64,000 bases of DNA from Ceraceosorus guamensis. Lineage: Eukaryota > Basidiomycota > Exobasidiomycetes > Ceraceosorales > Ceraceosoraceae. The position numbers were made by a program, and so were the translations under genes. The notes under the pieces are model-generated. The model was not told the origin of the DNA, did no database searches, and saw only the letters and a list, made by a program, of their open reading frames with translations. Below, piece by piece: positions 31,431 to 43,310 of the stretch (position 1 is its first letter; the number at the start of each line of letters is the position of its first letter). The DNA lies in contig NW_020290056.1 in the NCBI RefSeq assembly GCF_003144195.1, forward strand, positions 1 to 64,000. The letters are read 5' to 3'.

Positions 31431-34400
31431 ATGATGTCCTCACTGCCATCCATCCTGTCCACCGACAGCAACGACTTCGAAGCTGCGGGAGCTGCCTACG
31501 CACAAGCTGGTCCATCTCGCTCCAGCTTGCCACGCATGCATATGCACATGCCACTCGACGATCATTCCCGCGCTTCCATCTTTCAGTCCGACCAGTCGTA
31601 CGAGGAGCAGCTAGACCAGCATCGCAGCGCCAGGCAGCCGCAGCCGCCGCCCAAGATATCCAAGCGCATCAACAAGCGCTTGCAACTCGCAGCCGCACTC
31701 ATCGAAGCTGACAATGACGACATCGAGGAGCGCAATCTTGCACACCAAGCGTCGCTGCTGCGCGCCAGGCAACAGCAGCAGCAGCAGCAAGCGGACCCCG
31801 ACGCACCAGGTCCTGCTCCCCTTCCTCAACCAAAGCTGGCCAGTCAGAGCGTCATCTTTGCGCCTTTTAGAGATGAGCCGCAGCATTCGGCTGCATCAGC
31901 GCATACACGTCGAAGAACGGCAAGCAATGCCAGCAGGCTCAGTCGACTCAGTGGGGGCGTGACTGCCAACGAAGAGGGGCGCAGACCGAGCATCGACTTT
32001 TTGGGCGTCAAGCTGCCGACGGACAAGAAGAATCCCCGCACATCGTCCATGGGCAGTCGACCAGCAAGCGCAGCCGGCTTCTCCCGTCACTCTCGAGCAA
32101 ATAGCCTGATGAGCGCCACTGGCCCTTTGCGCCCAGGCGATACTGTGTGGGGTGGTCCAGCTGGCGATGGCAGCAGGCCCGGCAGCGCTCTGTCGCACTC
32201 GAGGCATGGCTCGCTACACACCATGGCAGCTGCGGCTGCTTCTGAAGGGGGTGAAAGCGAGGCGGGATCGGAAGAGGCGCTCAGTGAATGGGGAGTGGAC
32301 AAATTCCTATCCAAAGATGCTAGGGAGAAGCTCAGTGCGGGTCGCAGGAGTCGCGCCAACAGCACCGTCGGCATCACCACTGTCCCCGCTTCCGCTTCAA
32401 GACCTGCGTCGGTCATCAGCGTGAGCGCTCCCGCGCGTCCACAGAGCATGATTCGCACGCATTCCGAGATAGGTACTGGAGCTACGGGGATCCCAAATGG
32501 ACCAGACGGGTCGGTCTCTGCAGCTCAAGCGCAGCTTCTAGCACGAATCAAGATGTATCGAGAAAGGCAGGAGAATCTGCCCCCCAGCGAATGGTCCGGT
32601 CCGGGACCTGCTGCCGATGCCACCGAGGTTGCCAAGCATCTCGCCATCGATGAACACTCAACACCTGCGGCTGCACGACCGGACAGCAGCGCGGCAGCCC
32701 TGGCAGCGAGCAAGCGCAGCTTAGCGTTTCCATCTGCAGATGGGGAGACCCACGACGTTGCGAAAGCCCAGCGCAGCCCGATTCAGAACGTTGTGGCGTC
32801 CATCTTTGGGGTTCCCCCACCGCGTTTCAGCAGCACCGGAGGCCTCGACGCTTTGAGCCGGGACGCGTCTGCCGGCGGTGCTGGCTTGATCGGGCTAGAC
32901 GGGACAGGCACAAGCACTTCTGCGGCGGCAAACGAGTCCCAACTATCAGCAGACATCAGACCCGTCACGCATCTTCGCAGCGCCACCGTCGAGAGTACCA
33001 ACACTGTAGCCTCGGCGATGAGCTTGCAGCGTCGAGACAGCTCCATGGGAATCTTTGGTGAGAGCTGGTCAGACCAGGAGGACGAGGATGAGGTGCCTAG
33101 CACCGAGCTCCAAGATCAGACCATTACGCGGTCTGCTTCTCAAGGCGATACTACGGTTCGTAGAGACCACGTCAATCAAAGCTCACGAACACAGGACGCC
33201 GAAGAGATTGGCAATCTGCAGGGACCCTTCGCGGAACCCAGTGTGGTGGTCGACTCGATCGAAGAATCTGTGCCAAGTGACATGGCGGGTGTCGGGTCCT
33301 TCTCTCGAGGTCAGTCGAGGCGCAATTCCCTCATGACTGGCGCACCTGGCATGCTGTGGGCAGACACTGCGAACGAGGCGCCTTCTCTGCGGCCAGGCGA
33401 GATGTTGCATTCAAGTCGTCCAGGCACTCCTGGCGGACTTGGCAGTAGCCGAGGTTCAGGACAAGCCACGCCCATCCTTGGTGAAGGCGCTTCGCTTCCC
33501 CTCGACCCCTATGCCAGCATGTCCATAGGCCCTAGCCCGTATCCTGCTGCACATAGAGCATCGCCTGCTGCGCGGCTCTTGGAGCTTGGTAGCGACCCTT
33601 ATGCTGTCGCGGAAAGGTTGGGGCCCTACCCTCGAGGTATCGCTCAGTCGACGCCAGAGTCCCTGGCCCCTACTTCTAAAGCGCGTAGAAAGTCAGCAGC
33701 CACGACCAACATGTCGACTAAGCAGCTACAACAAATGGCGCGCCAATCAGCGTTTGGCGGGTACTACGGCATTGGATCGCCAGGAGATAGTCCACCACTC
33801 CAGGCCGCTGATGACGCGGAGCTCCTCAGCGCCGCTGGCTTGGATCCACTCAGCGCCATTGCGGAGCCACGCTTGTTGGATGCAGGAGTCGGAGAGGCGA
33901 GCCAGGAGTATGCAGCTTTGGCCGAGCATTTAGCCGAACATGACCGCCGGGAAGCCTCAGCATCTAACGATGTCCCTAATCCCAAACCTCGACCGTTTTC
34001 AAGCTTTTTTGGAACAGCATCAACGAATGACAAGCGTGCAAGCAACGCAGGACCTTCCATTCTTGCGACCGCTGCGGCCCTGCGCGCCTCGGCCGTGCCG
34101 GATCTCTCGTCTGTCCGGTGGGGTACCAAAAGGCGTACAGCTGCGCCTGCCACCACAGTCGAACCGCCCTCCACGGATTACGCAGACCACGCAAAGGAGG
34201 ACCCTTTGTCGGCCGCTGGGAAAGCTGCCAGGGGCAATTCTAGAAGCCTGTTCAATCCCATCAGCACTTTAATGGGCTCGGGCAGCAACGCTCTCATCGA
34301 GAAGCTGCAAAAAGCGGCCGATGAGCAGCAGCGCCACCAGCAAGCTGCACCACTCGTAACAGAGGTGGATGATAGCGAGTTCAGTCCTCCTGTCAAGGGT

Positions 34401-37142
34401 CCTCTGAGACCTCGCGGCCTCGAAGCTCGCATCCCCAGCGATCTGGTGATGCCCACGCCCCTCGAGGGCAGTCCTTACGCTCCAAGAATCAGGCTCACAG
34501 ATGCGCATGGCCGCGACATCCGCGAGCTGCGGGCAAGTCTCGCTCAAAGAAGTGGCAAAAAGACGGGCCTGTATGTACCTGAAGGCTTCGTGCTGCACGA
34601 CGGCAGAGGTCTGCCACCTGTAAAGCAGCTGACAATTGGAGCAAGCGGAGCGCCGAAGTTGGCATTCATGGAGGGCGATGGAAATCAGAAGCACGATACC
34701 GTCATGGCAGCCCTACTCGCCGACAGCCGTCGAACTATCAATGTGCCCGCAGCTGCACCTGCCGGCATTGGACGCCGAGCGGCTGCGCCTTCGACTGCTC
34801 TGTTCCGAAACCAGCTAGTCCAACACGACGATGAGCGCACTGGTTGGGGTTGGGAGGCTGGCACGCAGACTGGCGAAGTGGGCAATGCTAGCTCTTCTGA
34901 GGACGGGAACGTTCCTCTTGCGGACCTCAAGAAGCTCACACGTGCAGCAAAGCGAGCAGCTCGCAAGACAGAGAAGGAACGTCGGAAGCGCAAAAAAGCG
35001 AGAGCAGAGCGGAGGCGCAAACGAAGAATTGCCGAGACCAGTGGCACTTCATACGAAGCTCTCGGCGTCGAAAGTGACAGCCCTGCCGAAGATCTTGATC
35101 TGTCCGAAGATTCAGAACCGGAGGATGACCTTGCTGAAGACGAGGAATCTGCAAGCGAAGACAGCTTCAATTCTGAGGATGAGAAGCGTTGGGTCGACGA
35201 CAAGAAACCGGCCGGCAAATTGTTCGGCAAGAGTCTGATTGATGTTGCCGACGAGCGTCGACAGAACCTCGTGTCGAAAAATCGGTGAGCCTCAGTCCAG
35301 GATTACGGGCATCTGAGCAAATGCTGACTGTGCGATATCTGTGGCTGCAGTGCCTATGGCCATATCGAAGCCGAAGAGATCCGCAAATTTGAGGCGTTGG
35401 AAGCAGCTGGAATGGATGCCGATGGTGACGCTCGTTCGATCGCGCCCAGCACCGCTGCAAAGACCTTTCGAGACAACCCGTTGGGATACAACGACACGCG
35501 AGAACGCATGCAGGCAGCGTTTGGTAAAGACGCCCTTTGGGAGCGCGAGATGGCAGTCCGTCGAGAAGAAGAAGCTCGAGAGGCTGCAGAGCGTGAAGTC
35601 AAGAGACTTGCCGAACTCGAATACCGCAAGGGGGAGGCGGAACGGGCAATGCACAAGCTCAAAGGCAAGAAGGGAAAGAAGAATCAAGCCAAGTATGAAG
35701 CCGCAGCGCTCGAATTTGCTAGATTGCACAAGGAAATCAATGGACGAGAGGCTAGCTTTGTCTCACGCAACCCCGAGAGTGCTTCCATTGCTCCGACTGT
35801 GGAGGATGAGCAAGACCAGGGAATTGCTCAGACTGAAGAAGATGAAATGCCTGCCCGTAGCCGTACCCCTATCGAGCCGCCAAAATTGGATCTGTCTTTG
35901 CTCAGCGAGAATGCTGCCGGAGGAATCTCGTCTCTTGCCGCACAAACTAAGCGCAAAGGTGTATCGGAAGCTGCTGCGGAATGGTTCGCTCGCGAATCCG
36001 ACGAGGATTTGTCAGAGCAGGATACTTCTGAGGATGAGGCGGAGAAGCGGAAACAAGCACTTGAAAGAGCGCGCAAAGCACATACGCAGAACAGCGCAAG
36101 TGTGAGTTTTGCCGCGGCACTCAATTTGCCGAGAGTAAGGGTTCAAGATGAGAATGGGAGTGATAGCGAGGCTTCTGAAAACGACAGCAGCAGCGAAGAC
36201 AATATCCCTCTATCTCAATTGCGCAAGAAAGCTTCCCCTCGCGTTGGATCCAGTACATCATTCGGCAACGTTGCTGGCGGTCCCCCTCGTATCGGTGCGG
36301 ATGACGAGTCATCGGAGGAAGAAATGCCTTTGGCGGCTATCGTTGCGAAACGCAAGACGCGCCAGAGCTTGGCCGGAAAGCTTGACATCGACTTTATGGG
36401 GGCTAGTTCTCTTGACGCCAGCGCAACAGCAAGGAGTAGCATGCCTGCCGCCTCCTCTAGAAGCAGTGCTCTCGGGCCGCCTATAGGTCTCCCTGCTCTA
36501 CAAAGGGCGGCACCACACACATCGCAGCATGAAGACGATGACTCAGACGACGATGCTCCATTGGGTGTCAAGCATGGGAATGGGCTAGCCGCGCTCGCCG
36601 AGTTGACCAAGAAAGAAGCGCAGCTCAAACAAGCTCGAGAGAAGGTGGCGGACCTTCAAGATGCAGCTGCCGCCCAAATCAATGACAGCGATGACGACGA
36701 TCGTCCTCTGGGCGTTGCGCATCCTCAGGCGGCAATCATAGCCGAGCAGAGGGCCTTGATTGAGAAGCTACAGGCAGAAGCTGCGGAAGCGAGAGCCAAG
36801 ATTGCAGCTACAGAAAGTCCTTTCGGGGTCGGTCCTCCATATGGATTCAATTCGCGCATGTCAATGATGCCTGGTGCAGGACCTTTCGGGCAGCCTAGTA
36901 TCGCACCGGGTCACATGAGCATGATTGGCATGCCTAGCTTTGGTCCAAGCACATCCTTTGGAGGTGGTATGTTCCCGCAATCTCCTGGACCTAACAACAT
37001 TGGCGTGCCCATAGGTATGGATCCGACTACACTGCCACCCGGCGTGGGACTTGGACCGGATCCGAAAGCGACCTCAATCGATCGATGGCGCTCGCAGGTT
37101 CCCATCGACCCGCAGCCATCCACAAGCAGCAACTCAAAGTAG
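31431..37142 (+). CDS. Very large disordered protein of unknown function
   Basis: Two exons, 31431-35284 and 35351-37142, 1,881 residues. There is no signal peptide or membrane segment. The N-terminal two thirds are Ser/Ala/Pro-rich, with many RxxS-like basic-serine sites. A more ordered-looking part follows (about residues 1000-1110, with RIRLTDAHGRDIRELRASL and TGLYVPEGFVLHDGRGLPP). Then come a lysine/arginine block (RAAKRAARKTEKERRKRKKA), the phrase GKSLIDVADERRQN, a coiled coil (about 1340-1410) and a Gly/Pro/Met-rich C-terminus. Five short acidic motifs ending in P-L are spread over the second half. I do not recognise the family; the layout suits a phosphorylated scaffold or polarity protein, which is a guess. 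The ATGs at 31431 and 31434 are equivalent start choices. Confidence 0.85.
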
Positions 37143-37815
37143 CTCGTACACATGACCCTTTCAAACGCTTAGCAGCACACCAAGACGATGAGATTGCTCG
37201 GATAGAAGTTTCGGTAACTGTCCACGTCTGGGGTGGGTTCTCTCAAAGGCATTATGTGTTCATTCATTCTTGGCGCCGCGTTGCCACTACTTGACCCTTG
37301 AACGAGCGCACGTCCGACCCTACTAATAGCGGCCGATGACACTCGTGGCCCGAAGACTAGCAACGTTGCTGCCGCTTCTTCTGCAGAAGTGTACACGCCA
37401 CGTGGTCGTTCCACTCGCTGCTGGCTGCACTCGATTGTGTGGATTGTGTGAATTTGGGCTCCGCATACTTTTTTCAACAGAGACAGATTTCGTGTAAAAT
37501 TCTCGGTCATGCGACAGCTTTGCTGTGGCGTGTGACCGCGCTGCCATTGTTCCATGTCTTGGGTGTTCGCAAAATCCTCGGAAAGGCCAGACAGGTCTCT
37601 GAGCACTTTGTGCTTGATGCAGACGTCCTATATACTGGGTCACTGAGTACCAGAATGAGCCATTTGTAACTCATGACTGCCTCGTGCCCCTCTTCCAAAT
37701 GGTCGAAGCTCGTTCTCACGATGATCGGCTGCCTTCATGCCACAGGGTGTTAAGCTCAGACACCGGTGAGTGCGCTCACCTTGCCAGAGCCATGTGTGTC
37801 TCATGCTTCCTTCTG
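37143..37815. other. Convergent intergenic region
   Basis: Between the 3' ends of the large gene and a minus-strand secreted-protein gene. No repeat or coding region is evident. Confidence 0.6.
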
Positions 37816-38721
37816 TCAGCGTTGCAGGCGAAGTCCAGCAAGCCCGAGGTCGTCTACGTCCGACGACTCTTTTGAGTCGGCATCCATGGGCTCGACGTCG
37901 AGCGGACCTCGCGTCGCATGCATCGCGCCGCTATGCGGTGACGCGTTGTGTTGTCCCACAACGCTGACTGTGTACGGTTGCTTGCCTTCGAGATTATTCG
38001 TCTTCTTTTGCCGTTGAAGGCGATAAATCAATGACCTCCACCGCATCTTGCCGATCTCACCGGAATGCGCTTTTGCCAAAGCCGCTTCTTTGTCTGAACG
38101 TGACTGTCGCAACTTGTGAAATCGAGCCGAAGTTGTGCGAAGCGCAGCCTTCTCAGAGTAACGCCGGGCGTGCCCGTTTACCTTTGCGAGTGTCCTTTCG
38201 TGCTCAGCCTCTCGTATTGTGGCTGATTGATGATTGTACTCGTTCGACTTCCCAATCCTCCCCCCTCGTTGTCTTGAAGGCCTTCCTGGACTATTAGTCA
38301 ACAAATCGACTCGAGCGCGCTGCAGACGCTGGTTGTAGCTGTGCTTGTGTTCCTTCGAGTAGTACCGTATACCTTGCGTCTCACGTGTCTGCTCAGGGTG
38401 GGAGATTGTGTCGCTCTTGATAGCCATGCCCTCCATCTGTCTGTTCAAATCTCCTGCTTCTTGCGCATGTGCCGGCACGTGAGTCGACGCAGCCAAGGTT
38501 TCTTGTCCAGCAGCATCCTGGCCATAAGCAAGCATGGCTCGCACAGCTTCCTCAATCGTACCTTCCTCGACGCTTCGCCTTGCTCGCAAGAAAGCGAGAG
38601 GCGCCGGAGACTGCTGATCAGCACTAAGCATCCCACTCATCAGAAGCGCCGCGATGCACAGAGAAAGGAAGGTGCGATGAGCTGCATAGGCAGCATGCAT
38701 CGTCTGCCTGCAAGATGCCAT
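37816..38721 (-). CDS. Predicted secreted basic protein
   Basis: Single exon, 301 residues. The N-terminus has a hydrophobic core (TFLSLCIAALLMSGMLSA), a signal peptide with likely cleavage near residue 35. The mature protein starts with a short alanine/glutamate-rich segment and is then strongly basic, with many Arg/Lys/His and Gln residues (RYYSKEHKHSYNQRLQRARV; RLQRQKKTNN) and an acidic end (DADSKESSDVDD). No cysteines are seen in the mature part and no domain is recognised. The words ETQGIRYYSKEH echo the RYY motif that ends each module of the four-module protein, but this is too short to claim homology. A TATA-like word lies about 78 bases upstream of the ATG. Confidence 0.65.
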   Translation of the reverse strand: MASCRQTMHAAYAAHRTFLSLCIAALLMSGMLSADQQSPAPLAFLRARRSVEEGTIEEAVRAMLAYGQDAAGQETLAASTHVPAHAQEAGDLNRQMEGMAIKSDTISHPEQTRETQGIRYYSKEHKHSYNQRLQRARVDLLTNSPGRPSRQRGGRIGKSNEYNHQSATIREAEHERTLAKVNGHARRYSEKAALRTTSARFHKLRQSRSDKEAALAKAHSGEIGKMRWRSLIYRLQRQKKTNNLEGKQPYTVSVVGQHNASPHSGAMHATRGPLDVEPMDADSKESSDVDDLGLAGLRLQR

Positions 38722-38796
38722 CTTTAGACCAACAGATATGGAGAGGTGCGGACAAATGCCGAAGGGACAAGGGACAAAGTCGGAAGGACCACCGGT

Positions 38797-38803
38797 CTAA
38801 ATA
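38797..38803 (-). promoter_or_regulatory. TATA-like box of the secreted basic protein gene
   Basis: TATTTAG on the minus strand about 78 bases before the ATG at 38721. Confidence 0.35.
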
Positions 38804-38839
38804 GCTGGCAACTGATTTACAGACCTTGGGCCAATAGTG

Positions 38840-39802
38840 CGGTGTGACCGACTTCGCCACTTCACGTCCGATCTGAAAATGTTCGGGTGGCAAAAGCTTT
38901 TGCGTAATGACAATCGCCATGGGACTCAATTTCCCGCCCCTTTCATCAATAAAGCTTTGCTGCACAAGGGTTGTCTCAATTGGCAGTATTTTGAATGGCT
39001 ACCTCCCCAGAGTTGGCGTCCAGCCCTATGGTGAATGTAATTAGAGATGAAAGCCGAGCAGCCAATCAAGCGGACGTAACTGCACCACTTGTTGCGAGTG
39101 CCTTGGTGTCTGCAATGCCGCCAAGTAGATCGCTGCTCCAGTCAAGGTTCAATATGACAGAGGATGTGTGGTTTCGTTTGAGAACTTGGATACAAGTTTG
39201 AACGCCACTTTGACCATGAATGGGCCGGTCCTGATCCAGATGATGAGGACAGACTCCTGCGTGAACCCCTCACCATTTGTCTTCCCCTCTCACCTATCAA
39301 GGCCAGTGCATATGCGGTGTTGCGCATCCAACATTGTCAAAGCGGATGCCCAGCCTCTGTTCAGAGATCTCTTCAGCTTGCTGAGTATCTGCTTCGCTTG
39401 GTCTGCATTGGTGAGTGGGTCAATAGGCACGCCTGAAAGATTGTGGTCTGGCAGGGGGCAGAACGCGCTGGGGTACAGGTTGCTGATGCCTTGGCACTGG
39501 CCATCTCATTGCTGCCAGATTGCCTGTCCGCATGGCGTGATCTTCCCAAATTCGCCAGGGCAGGCAGCAATTTGACGCCATGCCAAATTACGGAACCTTA
39601 AAGAGAGAGACTGAGGGAGACTTTTAAGCTCGCGTCGAGCGACCTGCTTCGCTTGTGGGAAGTGGACCGGGTTCCCGCGTGGGACTCGTGAGTATGACGA
39701 AGGAAGCAAATGAAACACTCGAATTTTTTGAGGCTGGCATGTCAGCAGGGCAACGGTCGTGACTGACCCAGGGACGCGTTCATACATCACGACCACAGCC
39801 AT
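38840..39802 (-). pseudogene. Probable multi-exon gene or gene relic of unknown function
   Basis: Several minus-strand stretches read like real protein with splice sites between them: around 39570-39310 (for example CPLPDHNLSGVPIDPLTNAD and LNRGWASALTMLDAQHRIC), ending at a GTGAGA donor; around 39280-39142 after a CACGCAG acceptor; and around 38990-38840 (VITQKLLPPEHFQIGREVAK). I could not join them into one model with a start codon, so this may be an intact small spliced gene that I failed to resolve or a broken one. No domain recognised. Confidence 0.35.
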
Positions 39803-40121
39803 AGGACGGCCCTCGTCAAAAGTTCAACATCGCGTGCTGCAGCTGAGTTCACAGCTCCATGAAAGTATTCTTGCCGCCCAGGCCCGCCCATCTTGAGTCA
39901 ATGTACTGTCTGACGTCCTCTCCCCGTTTCTCCTACAACGCCATGAGTGTTGGTCTTCTCACAATGTAGTCAGCGCAGAGATACACTTTGCCGTCTCCGG
40001 CGCGCGATATCAAATGATGCTCGGCACTCGTGCGTAACAGCCTCAGTGTTACTCCCTTTGCTCAAGGCGCGCGAAGCATCTGCCCAATCTCAGCCGCTTC
40101 TCCTACGATACCGCCGTTGTG

Positions 40122-40139
40122 TTTTTTTTTTTTTTTTTT
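40122..40139. repeat. Poly-T tract of 18
   Basis: An uninterrupted T run in the decayed island. It could be a long pyrimidine tract before a CAG acceptor at about 40150, or the A-tail remnant of a retroposed copy on the minus strand; nothing nearby decides between these. Confidence 0.9.
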
Positions 40140-42559
40140 CCTCGTCGGCAGTCATTCCTGTGCTCAAGACGCGTCTTAAAACTCGCGACTTTGGAAAAAA
40201 TCCTAGCGATTGTGCGGCCAGAAGTTTGCTGAGCTCTTCAACTTCTTAAAGTGTACGTTGTTTGCCTTCAATGCGATGGGCCTTGTGATCAAATTTCTAA
40301 TTTATAAGTGTGCCTCAGCCCGCGGGGAGAAGGAGGCAAGTAACCAAGAGGGCCGGTCTCCGTGTGTCTGTACACACCCTCCAAATTCGGTGATGGCTGA
40401 CAGAAAGGTGGCTTTGGTTGATGGTGGAGTGAACGAAGCAAATTGCAAGTCAAGAGACAAAAAGAGACCGAAGAGTGTTGTGAAATTTTAGGCGTCAAAG
40501 AGCATCAAGCTTTTTTTGCTCTGCTGGGCAATGTCTCGCACAGAAACAACTCTCGACATAATTTTCTTGCTCAGAACTCAACGAAAGCGGTGAAGACCAA
40601 AACGAGCAAGCTCTAAAAAGCAGTCTTCGTGCCTTGAGGAATTTTCGTGTCAAAGACCCAAAAAGCGTCAGGCTCGTGCAGCGCGACCTGGATCAAACTA
40701 AACCAGGCAATGCAATCGAGTACTCTCGCGCTCAAATTTCATTTCGCAGCCAGACAAGGGGCAGCCAATAATTATCTTAGAGACCTAGAAGCATCATCTC
40801 ACCTCAAAAGGCCAATGAATTTTTTGCACCTTTATCACTGCTTGAGTCTGTGCAGCACAAGCTGCGAGAACCTCAAGGGGAAAAGCGCCCAGCTCAAGAT
40901 GATTATTTAAGAGAGAAAGCTCCACCATACTTCGATCTTGATAAAGCCGAAGACAAAGCAGCTCATTTGTTCGGACTGACGGTACTGAGAAGAAACGATA
41001 CTTGTGAGAGTGCCATCGAATGAGTTCTTACGCAATTCTTTTGAGGCAGCGATGCTGTTGACACGATACAAGCCTTCCAGAGCACTCAGTACGCACGGTA
41101 AGTTTCCATTCACTGTCATGTTTTCACGCGTAAGTTTGTACCGCCTCGTGACGTTCAAACTGGCAGCAAAGACCAAGAAAAATACACCAATTGCTGCTTC
41201 GCCGCGACAAGATGGCGGTTGTCATGGCGCTGATGGCCTTTGAACCTTTCCACTGAAGACTCAGAGACTGATTCAATCAGAAGAGGGTCAGACATGGTTC
41301 GCATCGACGACGACGGAGTGATTGCGGTAGCGGGGGATCGGCGCGCTCAACAGCTTGCGAGCCATAAGACCCACTACACGCATGTGACGGTAAATTCGCC
41401 ATATGATGTAATATGACATCTTCTCTCTGCCTTTATTCGCCCGACGTGCCTTTACGCTTGCATGTCCAAAAGTGACTTTGCGATTGACTGCGAGCATAGC
41501 CATGCCTGACAATTCAGCGTGTACAGCATAGAGATACGTGCAGGCAATGAAAATGAGGTCTGTGATGTTCCCGTTGTCTGGGAAACTATTTGACACGCGT
41601 CATCTTTGTGATCTCGAGCAAATTCAGTCTGCAAACCCCTTCGAGACCGAGGTCAGGTCATATTAGCTGCGTGATGTCCTCACGAGTGGCAGTCTTTTGG
41701 CCCTGGCCACGCCAGCCGGAGTCCTGTATGTGCTGTCACATCAAGATAGGCAGGGCTCAGCACACCATCAAAGCTCCAATCTCCTTGGGATCAATATTGT
41801 GCTAATGTCTTCACAGATCGTGATACCAGCAATTTTCGTTGTCTACGGGTCACGTCTCGCGAAGGCAAGAGACACCATCACTGCAAAATTAGTGCCACAA
41901 CGCGTGGCCACCCCAGTAGAGAATCCCAACCAGTCTTCCTGAACCCGAAACGAAATGAGAATCAGGCAGAAGCATAATTTCTCTTTAGGTAAAATCTTCA
42001 GGCGCTAACGAAATTGGTGTATCCAATCGTATCATCTTCGTGACTACCTTCGGCTTTATCTTGACCATCGCGGTGTACTTTCGTACCAAATGTATCTCCA
42101 AAGAAGACGTCTGATCCGCTAGGAAATGGCCCTTGGCGGCATTTCCGACGGCGCACGGTGATTCAATCCGCAATGCATCAAGACACCGTCGTGCTTGCGT
42201 GCCTGCAAAAGTTACTTGAGGTGCTCATTGCGGATGAGGTGAGACTTGCACAGCCCACAACAAGGAGTAGTCCCATCGGTGTTTCCTTCATCATGACTCT
42301 TACACAAGAGCCTCGACCAGCTTCACCGAAGCTATTAGATCCTCGTTCAGCCGAATTCTACTGGTCACATACGGTATGCCAGATGTGATCACTGCTAATC
42401 TTGATCGAGGGAGAAGGCGTTCTGATGTTTCAATCGCTTGTGCAGACTCATGTATAGGAATCGGAATCTTGTTGTAGAGACGAGGTGGTCCCGTGTCGAC
42501 TCGCGCTTCGGGTCAAACCCAGCAAAAAGGCAAAGACGAGCATTCGGGCTCCAACTAGC

Positions 42560-43310
42560 ACGCTCAATTTGATATTGCGAGCTCCAGGAGCAAGCTCGAG
42601 AAGCTCAAGATCTCATCCCCGCAATACACAAAGGCATCCTCATGCACAGTGGCCTGCTTGCCAAAAACCAGCTTCTCTTGGTTGACAGCGTGCCTTTGCC
42701 TCTCTGCCATCTTGCTCTCAACCTCAAGTTGTGCAGTCTGCCACCATCCAGTTCAGCCCAGAACGAACTTGTTTGCCTAATTGGTGTTGCTTGTACTCCT
42801 TGACCAAACCTGCCGCCTGTTCGACAATGTCATAGTTGGTGATTTGGTCTCCAACAGGCAGTCAATGCACGCCTTTGCATCTGGCTCAAAGCAGTAGCTA
42901 CCGCCCAGTCATGCCGAGGGAGGTGCAGAAGTTAATCGCCTTCCTCGAGCACAAGGAAGCAGAGAAGCAAGGCCGCAGTAAAGGACGAGGACGACCAGCT
43001 TCGTCGACAATTTCAGTTTCTTCCTGTCATCCCAACCCTCCACAGAAGCTGACGTTTTCTCGCGTGAAAGATGGCAGAGCGGAGGGGTCAGCAGACAGCG
43101 GGGATAAAGAAGGACACTTCTATAAGTACGTGTCCAACACCGCCGCACCTGCTGATTTGATCCACTTCGTCTCCATCGGAAGCGTCATCCAAATGATTCC
43201 TGACGGACAAGCTACCGCCCATGCGGCGGTAGCTACTGGACCAATTCGGACGCCGACTGGACCAATTCAGAAAAAACAAACAAGTGTCAGCTTGTATATT
43301 GATAAATGAG
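42560..43310 (+). pseudogene. Coding relic of unknown protein
   Basis: Plus-strand frames contain protein-like runs: QEQAREAQDLIPAIHKGI near 42590, and after 42900 a basic stretch (MPREVQKLIAFLEHKEAEKQ, then GRSKGRGRPASS). The frames do not form one clean gene. A perfect 10-base hairpin lies near its end. No domain is recognised. Confidence 0.3.
43210..43234. repeat. Perfect hairpin, 10-base arms
   Basis: AGCTACCGCC and its reverse complement GGCGGTAGCT flank a five-base loop, read directly from the sequence. Confidence 0.9.

Noticed and set aside
37816-38721. Secreted basic protein as a member of the four-module family
   Set aside because: Only the short RYY stretch matches; the HP-x-HD and R-x-W-x-P motifs are missing.
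40122-40260. Poly-T tract as proof of a retroposed gene copy
   Set aside because: No neighbouring coding copy or target-site duplication could be identified.
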